Below, one piece after another: positions 43,970 through 56,746 of a DNA stretch of 64,000 bases. Source of the DNA: Papaver somniferum (taxonomy: Eukaryota; Streptophyta; Magnoliopsida; Ranunculales; Papaveraceae); the NCBI RefSeq assembly GCF_003573695.1, contig NW_020621603.1, positions 16,975,116-17,039,115 on the forward strand, given 5' to 3'. Position 1 is the first letter of the stretch, and each line of letters begins with the position of its first letter. Made by a program: the position numbers and the translations under genes. The notes beneath the pieces were generated by a model. It did not search any database and had not been told where the DNA came from. It was given only the letters and a program-made list of their open reading frames with translations.

Positions 43970-45093
43970 GTGTTACTCATAGAGTTGTTCAATTGTTTAT
44001 ATTCTCATAGAAGTATACAAGACACAATTGAAGCAAAATCGGATTTGATTCATGATTGTACAAAGTACTTATTCAAGAATCAATTCATGAACATTAAGCC
44101 ACGGTTTGCAAAGATTGTATCCTTAATTTATAAATGTATTTGTTCATGAGTATGAAATCATACTAAACCGACTTTAGAACTTTAACCACTTAGTTTGCAA
44201 ATGGGTGCGTAAGCTTAAGTTACGGACTTTGGTCTTGGCATACAGTTCGCAAACCGGTATGCATACTGTCGTCCCGGACCTAACTCAGGTAGAACCGTTC
44301 ATATTATACTGGTATGCATACTTGGTTCCCGGACTTTAACAGTTAAAATCGTTCGCATACTGGTATGCAAACTTGGTTGCCAGACCTGAATCATACTACA
44401 ATTGTTTGCATACTGGTATGCATACTGTGTTATATCCAGACAATGGTTAATTGTTCTAAACTCCCATTTCAATCATTGAAACATCTTTAGAAAACGACAA
44501 TAGCTGTCTCACACAAACTATTAGCTTATAAGTAATTTTCAAGTGATCGAATGGTCAATACGAAACATTTCGAGTCGACATCAAATGACTGTCTCACACA
44601 AATCATGTAAGATGTTTCAAGGCAATTTTCACATGATCATCTTTGACTCATTATTTAGTTTCCAACAAATAAATTGTTGCCAACTAAACTCGTCAAGAAA
44701 AATGATGAAAGAGCTAAAGAAAAAGCTTCCAACATATATTTCGAGAAATATATAAGCGAGTTAAACTCAGCTCGAAATATCAAATGTTTATAATGTAAAA
44801 GTCTATATAGCTATACGACTTAGTCTCAATAGGAGATAGAATATAATAGACTTCTGAGTGATAGATAAGTTTTAGTATCCACATACCTTTTGTTGATGAA
44901 GTTCCTCCAAGCTCTCCTCAGTAGATCTTCGTCTTCAACCGTGAAGACTAAAGCTCAACTACACATTCTATCATAATTCGAAACATAACTATAAGTAGAC
45001 CAGAAATCAAGACTTATAGTTTTGATCACCTAAACTTGACAAACAAGCTTGAGATAGCAACGCTTGCGAGTTCGACCGGGCAGTGCTCTAACA
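43970..45093 (-). repeat. Sirevirus LTR fragment, reversed
   Basis: Read on the minus strand it starts TGTTAGAGCACTGCCCGG at 45093 and follows the LTR at 15311 for about 1.1 kb, up to the phrase CAATTGAACAACTCTAT. The 3' half, including the TATA region, is absent. Repeated GTATGCATAC-type palindromes lie at 44255-44430. Confidence 0.85.
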
Positions 45094-48000
45094 ATATGTT
45101 CCATTATTATGTATAGATGTGTGTGTATGTGAATCAATTGTTTCCGGTTAAGAAAAACTGTGTCGATTTATTTAACTTATTTTTTATTTTTATTTTTTTA
45201 AAGCATGAAATTTTATTAACTACTAAAGGGCTATTACAAAGTGGTACGTGATACCTGTAAGATCGAATACAGTTGGACAGATAAGTCGAGAAATAATAAT
45301 AACATGGTATTGAATCATAATGCAAGTAGCATTTTTCAGATTTAAATTGCAGCGGTTGTAGTTGGAATTGGCGAGGATGAGTTTGTCAAGGCTTCGCAGA
45401 GCTTCGACGAATGCTTTCACAAGAAAAACTGTGTTTTTGACGGACGTTGTGTCCATAGGAACTTGGTTGTTGGTGTTGTGGTTCGTTGCAATTGATCTGA
45501 GATGTTGGTTAGGCCTTTGTCTCCAGATGTTGAGGAGTGTTGCTCAATTGATTTCTGCCAATCTTCTTGTTTAACGGCTTTATCCATGACTTCAAACTGC
45601 GTTTTTTAGATTTGATTGTGTGTGTTGAAGTAGAATCCAATCTCTTCCCTCAAAGGATGAAGCTAATAGACACTACTACTACTAAAGTGAAACTAATAAA
45701 CACTACTAATACAAAACTTACTACAAGTACTAAAACTGAAAACTAAAAAAATACAAGAAGGGTTACAAACTAGACTGATTTAACTAAGGTAATTAAAGGA
45801 GCACAACTTTGCTTAAATGTAGAAACAACTATATTGAGAAACAACTTGTCGAGTTCACCGGCCGATTCGCATACCAATTAGGTCTCATGATTGCTGCTGA
45901 AGTATATAATGGAGATGAAGTTGTGATACAATATTAGGATTTTAACACTCGTATAAATCAACATGTGAAGGTGTTGATGATGTTGTTTGCAAAGAAAGAT
46001 ATGTCACCTCGATTAAAACTTACAGATAACTGAAAATCTTAAAAGATAACCAGAGTGAAAGGACGGCTTGTCACAGATTCCATTAATAATGCATTAACGC
46101 TTGTATGAGGTTGTTGTGAAGCTGAAGATTAGTACTATCAATCTTTGATTGAGAGAAGGAACTGAAATTCTTTGGATGAGAATTATGATTATGATGCAGA
46201 AGTAAAACTATGCTTGGGAATGAAAAACATGAAGCTATTTTGTATGTGAACACTGATTAAGGCGCAAAACTATTTCCCAGAGACTAAAAAGGATAAAAAC
46301 AGATCATGAAAGGCCTCCATGAAGCTATAAGGACTCATTTGATAACAAAAACAAATTACATGAGAAACATCAGAAACTTGGAGTGAAACTAATATACAAA
46401 ATCAAGAGAACCATCGCAAATAACTTTGAAATCCAAAATCACAAAGAACTTTGTAGCACAACAGAAAAAACACAAGGCAAGGAGATGAGACTAAAGGACA
46501 GGACACCACCAACAATCTAAAGAAAAATACTTTGACTGAAACTATCTGGTGGATTAAAATTGCCTTTCGATTTTCAAAACACGTTCATATAAGAAAACAA
46601 GCAGGTAATAAAGATATTTCACAAGCCCAGGAGAGGCTATGTAGGAAAGCAAACAACAAAAACGAAAGAAATAAGGTTCTACAGACTACAAAAAACCAGC
46701 AAGGAAAGGCAATTGAGTACGGAATATTACGTGCAATAAAGGCCTAACAGATCAAAGTTTAGATAGATAAAAAGGTAAATTTTGGTTTATCATGTGAGGT
46801 AAGCATGGACATCAAAGGGTTTCACAGAGGTAGAAAAGTCAAAAGTTAAAAATCAATAGACTCTAGGCAAACCAGCAAGTGAGTTTTACTGAGAACATCT
46901 AACACCATGATATGATAATAGGTATGGTGATAATAGCCAAAGAACGTTCCTTATTGATTTCGACGATTAGATTGAGGTGATACCAACCTGAAAATTACCT
47001 CGTATTTGAACAATGAATAGATTATTGCATCTATGAACCAGGGTCAGATAGGTTGTCGATGGAGACCGCATCCGATAAAACCCAGACGAAAATCCATATC
47101 TCTCCGAGCAGTATCAAAAATTAGGTTAAAATCCTAGGAAATAAGCAGGGTATCACAATAAACATCAATCAAGCAACCTAATTGAGTTAGAAGGCCGGTG
47201 AATCGAGGATTTATCCCAAGATGATTGCTAAATCCATGGCGGTTGTTTTAGGGTTTTTTTGATGAAGGTGTAGGTTGAGTTATGGATTTGGGTTTATTGT
47301 CTCTGTTCTTTTTCTAGAAGATTAGATCGAAGCTGACATATGAAGATTAGGTTTGTTACTGCTCAGATCTATGAAGATCTGAGCAGTTAAGGTTTCCGAA
47401 AATGGATTTTTCTCCCTACCGGAAATCGCTTGTTTAGAGAGGAGAGAGATTCTAGATCTGAAGGGCGGTGGTAATTTGTACTTATCGTTTGGTATCTTCT
47501 TTATTGTTGGGTATCAAGTGTGTTTGCTTAACGAAATTCGGTGCAATTGCGGTGCTAAAATGTCTATATTTGCTTCAGTTGCTTCCGGTTAAGAAAATAA
47601 TTGTGCAAGTCAACTTATTTTGGTTTGTATATATTGTTTATGGCTTAACAAAATACAGGATCATTTGTTTAGTCCAAATTGATTCCAGATAAGAGAAACT
47701 AAATTAATTCTGATCTTAGTTAGACTTATCAAATTGGAGGATTCGGCTATTCAAGTCTAATCGAATTCCTTGACAAGAAAAACTAATTAACTAACCTAGT
47801 ACTGTTTGTCGTTTATAAAGAGAAAGGTCTAAGTTATTGTCTGAACAATTAGAGCCTGATGAGAGAAATAAACTTAATTTCGATCTTTATTTTGGTCTTA
47901 TCTAAATAAGCGATTGCACATACGCAGTCGGTTTAACAAGGGAATTAAGTTTCTTAGTCGATTTGTTAAACTATTAAGGAAAATTGCTTCGGGCGATTGT

Positions 48001-48557
48001 TTCCTTGATAACATATTAAAACTAAATTACTTGTAGTTTCAGTTGTAATATTGGTTATCTAAAGTGGTATGTGAAACCTTCGTGCTTAACTCGTATAGGT
48101 TGTTTACAAGTCTTTTAGATTTGTAAGATTCTTTTGGTTTTTCCTTTATTTGCTCGAACCTTTGTCATTTTGTGACAAAAAGCGGGAGAAATATATGAAG
48201 TAAACAAGTTATTTGAAATCACTAAGGAAAGGACAATTGTGCTTAAATGTTATATCTAACGAAAGAGTAAAGCATTGACTATGGGGGAGAAACATATCAT
48301 ATTGATGTTGTAGTATTCTGACTATAAAAAGGGGAATAACAAAGATATTCGGATTGAATATTTACCTAGTTTACCCTTAGGGGGAGTAAAAGCTTTTGTT
48401 ATTGAAATGTCAACAACGACATTTATTGATTGAATTTATGCAGGTTATTGTGATGTTGAAACTAGGAACCAAACATATGTAAAATGAATTCTTTTGTAAT
48501 TTGTTTATCCATATGTAATAAGAGTTTTATCACTAAAATTGACAAAGGGGGAGAGAT
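45094..48557 (+). mobile_element. Sirevirus C spacer, interrupted by an unidentified insert
   Basis: From about 47475 to 48557 the sequence has the features of a Sirevirus 3' spacer: AT-rich text, then purine tracts AAAAGCGGGAGAA (48178), GGGGGAGAAAC (48281), AGGGGGAGTAAA (48380) and AAAGGGGGAGAGA (48544), the last directly before an LTR. The phrase TTCCGGTTAAGAAAA occurs both at 45143 and 47585, so the stretch 45178-47470 between them may be an insertion or part of a duplicated region. Confidence 0.55.
45178..47470 (-). mobile_element. Unidentified retroposed-looking sequence, minus strand
   Basis: The left end is a T-rich run (45178-45201) followed by a sequence that, inverted, looks like a transcript 3' end. 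The right end, inverted, looks like a 5' leader (CTCTCTCCTCTCTAAAC, then ACCCTAAAACAACCGCC and an ATG at 47238). Only short minus-strand frames occur (e.g. 45456-45223), with no known motif. It could be a non-autonomous LINE, a processed transcript retaining introns, or a pack-type element. No clean target duplication was found. Confidence 0.3.
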
Positions 48558-49841
48558 TGTTAGAGTATAGCTCGGTTGAACTCGCCAAACGTTGGTATGT
48601 CAAGTTTGGTTGTCATATATATTTTAGTGTGTCAAAACTCATCTAAAGTCGCTTGATTAAATACCAGATTCAACTTCGTTTAGGTTAGACTAGAAAGTCT
48701 AGGTATGTTGAGACATACAAGTATTACTCTGAAGACCTGAAGAATGTGAGAAGTAGAAAACTACAATGACGACATCATCCTTCCAATTGAGGTTAGTAAT
48801 ATTGACTTGAAATCTTTCATTCCTAACGTATCTTTCAAGTCGTGATATATTGAAAACATAACTGCGAAGCTGTATCTACTGTATATATTGTATAATACTC
48901 TAGTGATGTGACATGGTCATAACTGTATGATCATAGTTTTAGGGAATTAGACTACGAAGTATAACGCTTATCTTTGGAACTTCGTAATGACATCGACATA
49001 GTATTGTATATACTGTTACCATTATGTGAATGGGTTATGATGAAATTTTCATCCTAGGAAACAATGTTTTACATTTTTTTTATAGGAAGTATATTCATGA
49101 ACTTGTTTCGTGAATCGAAAGGGAAATCATTAGGCTTATTGGTTTGGCTATTCATTGCAATCTTTGGATGACCAATATGTGTGATATGGTAGAACCGATC
49201 TTAACTATGTTATGTATCTTAATATAAATAATCATAATGCCTGACTTATGATTTGGTATGACTGGTTTTTATTAATTGGTGTAACCGATCCTAAGTAATC
49301 ACCATGTGTAGGTATGATCGACCCTTGTAATTGGTGTGACCGATCACGAGTGTTGTGTAATCGATCCTTGTAATTGGTAACCGGTCATGGTAACTGATGT
49401 GACCGATCACAAGCAATACCATGTGTAGATGGAACCGATCCTTGTAACTGGTGTAACCGATCCTAGTGACTGGTGTGACCGATCACAAATATTTATATAT
49501 TAAAGTATAACCGATCCTAGTGATTAGTAGAACCGATTGAACCCATGAATATGATTTGGTATTCGATCAATCACATAGTAGTCTTGGAATATAGGTCAAC
49601 CAATTATAAACTTGTTTGGAAGTGTGGTATAACCGATTCCAAGAATGTAAATCCATGTAAATATGAAATAAGGATTTACAGTGAAAAGATGTCAACATAC
49701 TTTGAACACATACAATAACTCTTATCTTTTATTGTTCAAAGATATTCCTTAGTACTCAAGAAGATCCTGTGTCGAGAGAAATTAAGAATCTTTTAACTAA
49801 GGTTTTTGGTTTTATATGCTTTAATTACCAACAATTAAATG
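48558..49841 (+). repeat. LTR of Sirevirus C, left part
   Basis: Starts TGTTAGAGTATAGCTCGGTTGAACTCGCC after a polypurine tract. It is interrupted at 49841 by Sirevirus B (target-site copy AAATG 49837-49841) and resumes at 54090. It is more diverged from LTR A than the others and carries its own short-repeat block (next entry). Confidence 0.8.
49190..49640 (+). repeat. AACCGATC/GTGACCGATCAC repeat block in LTR C
   Basis: More than a dozen copies of the word ACCGATC, often as GTGTGACCGATCACAAG or TGTAACCGATCCTAG, alternating with GGTGT or TGGTAACTG spacers. It takes the place of the GTATGCATAC-like and GTACGCGTAC-like blocks in the other Sirevirus LTRs. Confidence 0.8.
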
Positions 49842-49888
49842 TGTTAGAGTATTGCTCGGTCGAACTCGCATGAGTTGCTATCTCAAGT

Positions 49889-50182
49889 ATGTTTGTCAAC
49901 TTTAGTTATCAAGATGTTGAGACTGAGGATATGGTTTCTGTTGGAGTGGTTCATGATTTTCTTAAATATTTTGAGAAAGTAAAGATGCAACTTGTTGATA
50001 CTATGAAGGATCTTGATGTGATTAAAACTGAGTTGAAAAAGGTTACCACTGACCTTGGTCTCATAAAGTCACATGTTAAAGGACTTTTCAATGAGGATAT
50101 CTTCTCTGAAGATGCAGTTGATGATATGAATCGCAAGATCAAAGGTCTCGAAACTCGTGAAGCTGTCGAACGTGAAATTTGA
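49889..50182 (+). pseudogene. Coiled-coil ORF fragment of Sirevirus B
   Basis: A frame running from the LTR stub into internal sequence; element-derived coding probably starts near 49912. It reads DFLKYFEKVKMQLVDTMKDLDVIKTELKKVT, a strong heptad pattern, and stops at 50182. It is the C-terminus of a Sirevirus ORF; its counterpart in copy A (about 1130-1480) is decayed. Function unknown. Confidence 0.55.
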
Positions 50183-51194
50183 TGCACCTTATAATCAGTT
50201 TTCTGGAAGACATTGTTTTTGTTTTTATTTTTCTAGGAAACTTCTTAAGAGAATTTTTATTCTTGTTTTTATTTAAGAAGGATAACTAGGGTTTGGAATA
50301 GCCATTATTATGAGTACACATAGCTATGTCCAACGTTTTCATCTTGCAATGTTTTTAGATTTATTTATTTAAATTCTAAAGTGATTTGGAAGATGATGTT
50401 TGCAGTATTAATCTTTATGGTTTTATATATTGCAATATGTTATGGGATATGTGTGTTTGCGTCCGTGAACTATTATTGTCCCATACGATGTCAAAAGTTA
50501 TCTCGTTCATATGTCGATATGCATGTATTGATACAAGATCGATGAACTTTTGACAAACAAAAGTTAAGCCTATTATGTCAATTCTTTGATGGAAGATAGG
50601 TTAAAATCTTTTGTTTACAAAGATTATGTCTATTGTATGTCATTGTGCAAATAGTGATGAAGATAGAATGAATCTTTGTATATTCCGCAGTATTGATCTT
50701 CCCTGATCCATATTTTATGTGTATACTGTGCGGATCCATAAGTTTTCTTATGTGAGCATTTCCAACTAAAAAAATCATAGATTCGTTTGTAATTAATTTG
50801 GTTGTGTATTCCGATTAAATTAATCATGGGTTCTCTTGTGATTAGTTTGATTGAGAGTTTTTGGATACAAAATCATTTTCTTATGGTTTTTGGTGTCCAA
50901 AGAAATCCTTCTTTTCTTGTAAAAGTAAGGTCGCTCTTGTTGTTCTTTCAGGAATGACATCAAATGGGGGAGAGTTCTTTTGAACTTGCGCTTAATTTTC
51001 ATATCTTTGTGGGGAGTGCGGCTGTGGAATATTTTATGGGTTATTTTGTATCTTTATAAACTCCTTGATGAATGCATTTAGCTTCGGCTTTATGATTGCG
51101 TCTAAACAAGTTGATATGTACTTTTCTTTGGTCTTGAAGCATCTCCGTGGAAATTTCATTAGGATCCCGTTTTCGCACCTTTGCCAATTTTATT

Positions 51195-51635
51195 GACAAA
51201 AAGGGGGAGAATTAATATGTAGTTCACACTACAAATACATATGGTTGACGTGTTTTACGGATCATTATGTAAGGGGGAGTGGTTTTCATGTTGAGATGAA
51301 AGTATTGACTAAGGGGGAGTGATACATATTACCATAGTATTTTTGTCGAAGTTGTGATATAATAACTTTGATATTGTGTAATAATACTATGACACTGTAT
51401 AAAAATGATTGAGAGCTTTTGTTTTCTCATTGTTATGGCTACGGATCTTCAACAACTATGATGCTGAATTGAACATCTATGGAATCATGGGAGTACTTGG
51501 AAAATACGAAGTTTTCGAGTAATGTTGAAGCACCAATGAGATCAAGCATGTGGACGAGAAGCTACAAAGTTTTATTTATTTTGTAATCCCATATGTATTG
51601 ATAGTTTTGCTACTAAAGTTAACAAAGGGGGAGAT
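51195..51635 (+). promoter_or_regulatory. Multiple polypurine tracts of Sirevirus B
   Basis: AAAAAGGGGGAGAA (51198), TAAGGGGGAGTGG (51269), TAAGGGGGAGTGA (51311) and AAAGGGGGAGATT (51624), in the same order as in copy A. Only the last is next to the LTR. Confidence 0.7.
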
Positions 51636-54084
51636 TTCTAGAGCATTGCTCGGTCGAACTCGCATGCATTTATATCTCAAGCATGTTTGTCAAGTTTAGT
51701 TGTCAAAACTATATGTCTTGATTTCTAGACTACTTATAGCTAAGTCTCGGTTTAGTTGAGCTCCAGACTCCATGACGATCATCTTACGAAGACGAAGAAC
51801 TACTCAAGGAACCAGTGGAACTTCATCCGACTAAAAGGTATGTGGAGACTTGAACTTATCTATCACTCAAAAGTCTATCTAATCTATCTCCTACTCTTGA
51901 GACAAAGTCGTATAAGTATGATAGTTTTCATACATACACATTTGCTATTTCGAGCCGAGTTTACTCGCCTATCTTTTTTCTCGAAATATGTGTTGGTAAG
52001 CTTTCACTTTAACCACTCTTCATCTTAACCCGTGACGAAAGTCAGGATGACGTTTCAATCTTGAAAATAGCTTTGATGACGATAATCGTGAATAACGATT
52101 GTTATAACATTATAGAAAAATGTTTCAATGATTGAAATGTAGAGTTGAGATTACATAACCAACTATGGATATAAGCATATATAGTGTGTTCGCACATTAG
52201 TGTACAAATCCATGTGCCGGAAACCAAGTGTGTGCATATGTGTGCATACGGTATTGGTGAAGGAGACAGGTTGGGTACGCGTACCAGCGGAAGTTTTCGA
52301 ACCGAAAATTTCTGCTGAGTTTGTAAGTTTGCAAACTTGTTAAACCAGTCACCTTGGGTACACATACCCGTACGCGTACCCACGGAAGTTTTCGACCGAA
52401 AATTTATGCTGAGTTTGTAAACTCAAATCCGGTAACTATGGTACACGTACCCATATGCGTACCCAAGCTGGTTATATTTCCCAAATCGGAAGTTCATGAA
52501 CTTAAACAATAAATCAATAAGGAATGCAATCTTTGCAAACCATGGCTATATTGTTCATGAATTGATTCAAGTGAATCAAACCGAATTTGTTTCAGTTGTG
52601 TCTATTCATAAAGACCTAAGCAATTGAACAACTCTTCAACTAGTTCTTATGAGTCATTTGAACTAGTTATGTGAAGAAGATGAATATGGTTACTATGGAA
52701 GTACTCATATGGATAACCATTAGTTAACTATTTGTGAACCAACTAAGTGTACACGTTTAGGTACGGTTACTCAAACCTAAATGAAATACATTTCATTTGT
52801 GTGTGACAAGTTAAGTTTCAATCTAACGGTTGAAAGATATTAGCTTGGTTAAATCAGGTTTTTCATCTAACGGTGAATATTGAATGCTTTGTTACCAAGG
52901 TAACTTGGATTGCAAACCCTGATTTGAAAACTATATAAAGGAGACATCTAGCAACTGGAAAAAATAATCCCCACACCTCCTGTGTGATACTAGTTGGTTT
53001 TTCTAGAGTCGATTCTCCTTTAACCTTAGGTTTCTTCTCGAGACCCTGTAGGTTAACGACTGAAAGATTTCATTGGGATTATGAAGCCAGACGAAACTAC
53101 TTCTCTTGTAGTTGAGCGATCTGATCTTGCCATTTTCTATCCTACGAGTTCAATTGAATAATTGACTTGAGATTATATCTCCGATAGGGCAAGATAAAAA
53201 GAAATCACAAACATCTTCGTCTCATCGTTTGTGATTCCGCAATATCTAGTTTCGCTACCATACGATTTAGATTATTGTGAGGTGATTGTTAATTCTAGGT
53301 TGTTCTTCTGAAATATAAGTCTGAGTTATCAATTGGTTCTTGTTCACCTTGATTTTGTCAAAAGACGGAACAAAACTCTTAGGTTTATCTGTGGGAGACA
53401 GATTTATCTATCATCGTAGACTTTTCTGTGTGATAAAGATTTTTTTATTAAAGTCTTCGACTTTGGGTCGTAGCAACTCTTGGTTGTGGTGAGATCATCT
53501 AAGGGAATCAAGTGCGTAGTATCCTGCTAGGATCAGAGACGTAAGGAGCGCAATTGTACCTTCAATCAGTGTGATATTGATTAGGGTTCAACTACAGTCT
53601 AGACCGAAGTTAGTTTGTAGTAGGATAGTGTCTGTAGCGGCTTAATACAGTGTGGTGTTCAATATGGACTAGGTCCCGGGGTTAGTCTGCATTTGCGGTT
53701 TTCTCGTTAACAAAATTTCTGGTGTCTGTGTTATTTCTATTCCGCATTATGTTTTGTTATATAATTGAAATATCACTGGTTGTGCGTTAAGATCAATCAA
53801 TTAAAATATCCAACCTTTGGTTGTTGATTTAAAATTGATTGACACTTGGATATTGGTCTTTGGTACCATCCAAGTTTATCTCTCTAGTATTTGATAAAGA
53901 CTCGCAGATTTCATTTTGCTTGAGTATAGATCATATCGAGAGATTGAGATGTTAAATCTTTGATATACTTTTATCTATATTGAGTCTGACTGTCTAGTTG
54001 ATTCTCTAGAAAGTATATTGGAGTTAGTCCATATAAATTGCTAATCGAAATATTGGGTGAGGTTGTTAGACCCACGCTTTTTCA
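51636..54084 (+). repeat. 3' LTR of Sirevirus B (2449 bp)
   Basis: Starts TTCTAGAGCATTGCTCGG (the usual TGTTAGA mutated) and ends CGCTTTTTCA. TATA box at 52932-52939. The short-repeat block 52230-52470 has GTACGCGTACC-type palindromes and two copies of GGAAGTTTTCGAMCGAAAAT-type inverted repeats. Homologous along its length to 3106-5467. Confidence 0.85.
52932..52939 (+). promoter_or_regulatory. TATA box of Sirevirus LTR B
   Basis: TATATAAA followed by GGAGACATCTAGCAACTGG, as in the two other Sirevirus LTRs. Confidence 0.5.
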
Positions 54085-54089
54085 AAATG

Positions 54090-54716
54090 TGTATCTCTAG
54101 AAACTAAAAATTAGTAATGTGAATGTACAAATTGGAGATTTTCTATTAAGAGATTTCAGAAATATTGGACAAGCATTTATTAGAACTAAGAAAACCGAAT
54201 TTTACCATTCATTGCATATCTTGAAAATATTTTTGGTTTTGGAAATTCCTAGATGTCCAAACATCATTGGTCTATAAATAACTAAGTTTGCATTTCTAGA
54301 AAACTATTGTAAGAGCCAGGCAAACTTCATTTCTTGTTGTTTCTGGTGGATCCGTCTAATCGGAGAGGAAAGTATCATAATTAGGTGAAATCTATTATGA
54401 CCGCTCGTTTAAAGATTTTGTGGGATCAAGAAGCTCTACGGGTACCATTGGTGGGAAACTAGATAATGGCAGTGTTATTAGTTTTTGATTGATTTGTTGA
54501 CTAAAGGTTGTTGAAACTTTGATTGCACCTAGTTTGTTTATTCTTGAGAATCTTCTCTTCTGATATAAGATTCACTCAAACTAGATCGAAGTATCGACAA
54601 GATCTTTAGAACTGTTGCTAGATCTGAAGACATATTGTGATAATCCATTGTTAACAGACTTTGTTCTGTGTGTGATTGATCACAAGAGATTCAACTAGTG
54701 TTGTGCATGCTATATT
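54090..54716 (+). repeat. LTR of Sirevirus C, right part
   Basis: Continuation of 48558-49841 after Sirevirus B. It includes a TATA-like TATAAATAACT near 54276 and a 3' half ending about 54716, where Gypsy element 2 begins. The expected LTR end (TTTTTCA) is not reached within the window. Confidence 0.6.
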
Positions 54717-54718
54717 TG

Positions 54719-56722
54719 AGTGCATATTTCTATATATTTTTCTTGGCATTTAACTCATCTTTTGTGCATTAATTCTACATTTTATCCCATATTCTGTATT
54801 TTCTTTGTTTTCAAGAATAAATATTTTTATTAATTAATTTTGCATTTTTAGGTTGTAAATAAAGTTTGGATGAATTGCGGAGCGAAAAGAGAAGAAAAGT
54901 AATGAAAAGTCGGGAGGAGTTACACAAGGAAGCCGCGAAGAATGTTGTGCACAAGACCAAAAGGCTAGAAGTGGGCTTGAAGAGGAAGAATTGTTCTTAA
55001 AGAAGATTTGGGCTTGGCATACCCAAGGCCCAAAACCCTCACCCAAACCCATTTCCAATATCCATACCCGCCTTCATCTTCAGCCGTCAGATTGGATCAT
55101 CTCAGCATCCTACGGTCGCTTCATCGTCGTGCATCGAAGTCTAAAGCTCCTGTCTAACACTACAACACCTAACTTCATCTTGAGCTGTCAGTTTCGTTGT
55201 ACTTTCGCATCCAACGGTCGCTCCTCGCTTCCTTCCATCTCGCTGTTGGATCAATCCATCATCTTTGCATCCAACGCTTTATCTTCGCTGATCATCAAGA
55301 TTCTCTCCACCTGCTCAACACCTGAGTACCAAACACCTATACCCTAAACCAAACAGCACCTAATCTCTTCTCCATCGACTCCATCTTCTACACTCCGTCT
55401 GCAACAGCCTCACCTTCACCACCAAATCCGCCAACTCCACTGCCTCAACCACCACAACCCCCACCAAAAGCCATCATGGCTATCACCTACCTAAAACCAT
55501 CATTTCCCCTATCTCTCTAGCCATCTATTTCATCAATTTCTCTTCTCTCATCTCACTGAAACCCTAGGTGAGAAATTGATAAAATAGGTGAGTCTATAGA
55601 AGCAATTGAAGCATGGAGATGGACCAGGAGAGGAAGAAGAAGAGTGGGTCGACGAGATGGAGCAGTTATCCCATCAAATTTGGTGATATTTCAAAACCCT
55701 AACTTTACTGATTTGGGGATTTGGGGAGAAATAGTGTATGAACCCTAATTGGGTTTCTGGGTATAAATAGAGGGGTGTGTGGGTGTTGTAGATATCTCTG
55801 GACTAGCCAGTGTATCCCCATGAGGGCTGGACTAGCCAGTTCCTCTTGGGTAGATTTTTCTTCCCTGTTTTGTATTTGTAGATTTAATTTTAATTTTCAA
55901 TTTTAATTCCAAATTCAGTTTTAGTTTATCTTGTTTCAATTCAGTTTGTTTTATGTTTTAATTCACATTTCATTCTAGTTCACATGTTAGTTTGTAGTTC
56001 TCTGTTTAGTAAATGTTTTTTTTGTTGCTGTTATGTGAGCTCACATGTGTATGTGTATAGCTAGGCTGAGATGATGCCTTAAGTCACTGTTAGTGGTGGA
56101 ATGTTAGGTTATAATTCATGTAAATAGAATTGATTGAGAAATGGAGGAAATTAGTGCTCAACTGTGCTTGTGATTGATTGTGCTGTCAAAAGACAGTCAA
56201 TGCTAGGAGTAAACAGTTGAGCAAGCTTTTTATCTTTCCATTCCATTTATGTACGCCCTGGAACATAGGCAGGCTTGAACCTTCACCTAGCTCCATTAGG
56301 GACAGGGATTTAACATAGAATTACACTATCTGGCTAGGTCACAAGGTGGATTCATAACCTAGTTGTGTTGTTTCTCTGTTTTGTATCTGTAGTTTTGCTC
56401 CCCTGCCATTGCCCTTGGCTTAGGCCTTGGTTTGCAACTGTCTTGATTTATCACTACCACATTGCCACTACCATACCATTGTATATGCCACTGTCACCTT
56501 TAACTCACCTTGTATAGGCCCTGTTTTGCTCTCTTTGCTTCATTGTGTCATTGTCACTCATTGCATTTAGATTAACTAGCTTAGGAATGCTTCAATACAC
56601 CCCAAGTCCCTGTGGAATGACCCTGTTCTTGCACACAAGCTACAACTGACCCTGTGCACTTGCAGGTTATCACTGTAGGCATCCATTTATTGTCTTATTT
56701 TCACATCTTTAAATGCCTACCA
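54719..56722 (+). repeat. First LTR of Gypsy element 2, 5' end truncated
   Basis: About 2004 bp, ending ATGCCTACCA. TATAAATA at 55762-55769. Homology to the second LTR begins at AGTGCATATTTC (54719); the first 15-20 bp are replaced by sequence from the Sirevirus C LTR. Confidence 0.88.
55762..55769 (+). promoter_or_regulatory. TATA box, first LTR of Gypsy element 2
   Basis: TATAAATA in GGGTATAAATAGAGGGG, a good plant TATA context; the same is at 61950-61957 in the second LTR. Confidence 0.6.
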
Positions 56723-56728
56723 AGTTTT

Positions 56729-56746
56729 TGGCGCCGTTGCCGGGGA
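56729..56746 (+). other. Primer-binding site, Gypsy element 2
   Basis: TGGCGCCGTTGCCGGGGA, typical of Athila/Tat elements. Confidence 0.85.

Larger units (their letters stand above)
49842..54084 (+). mobile_element. Sirevirus B: internally deleted insertion with 5-bp TSD
   Basis: AAATG stands at 49837-49841 and 54085-54089. The left end has only about 60 bp of LTR (TGTTAGAGTATTGCTCGG...), then jumps directly into a coiled-coil ORF fragment and the 3' spacer, followed by a complete 3' LTR 51636-54084. So about 2.4 kb of the 5' LTR and all of gag-pol are missing, yet both outer ends and the duplication are intact. It sits inside LTR C. Confidence 0.88.
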
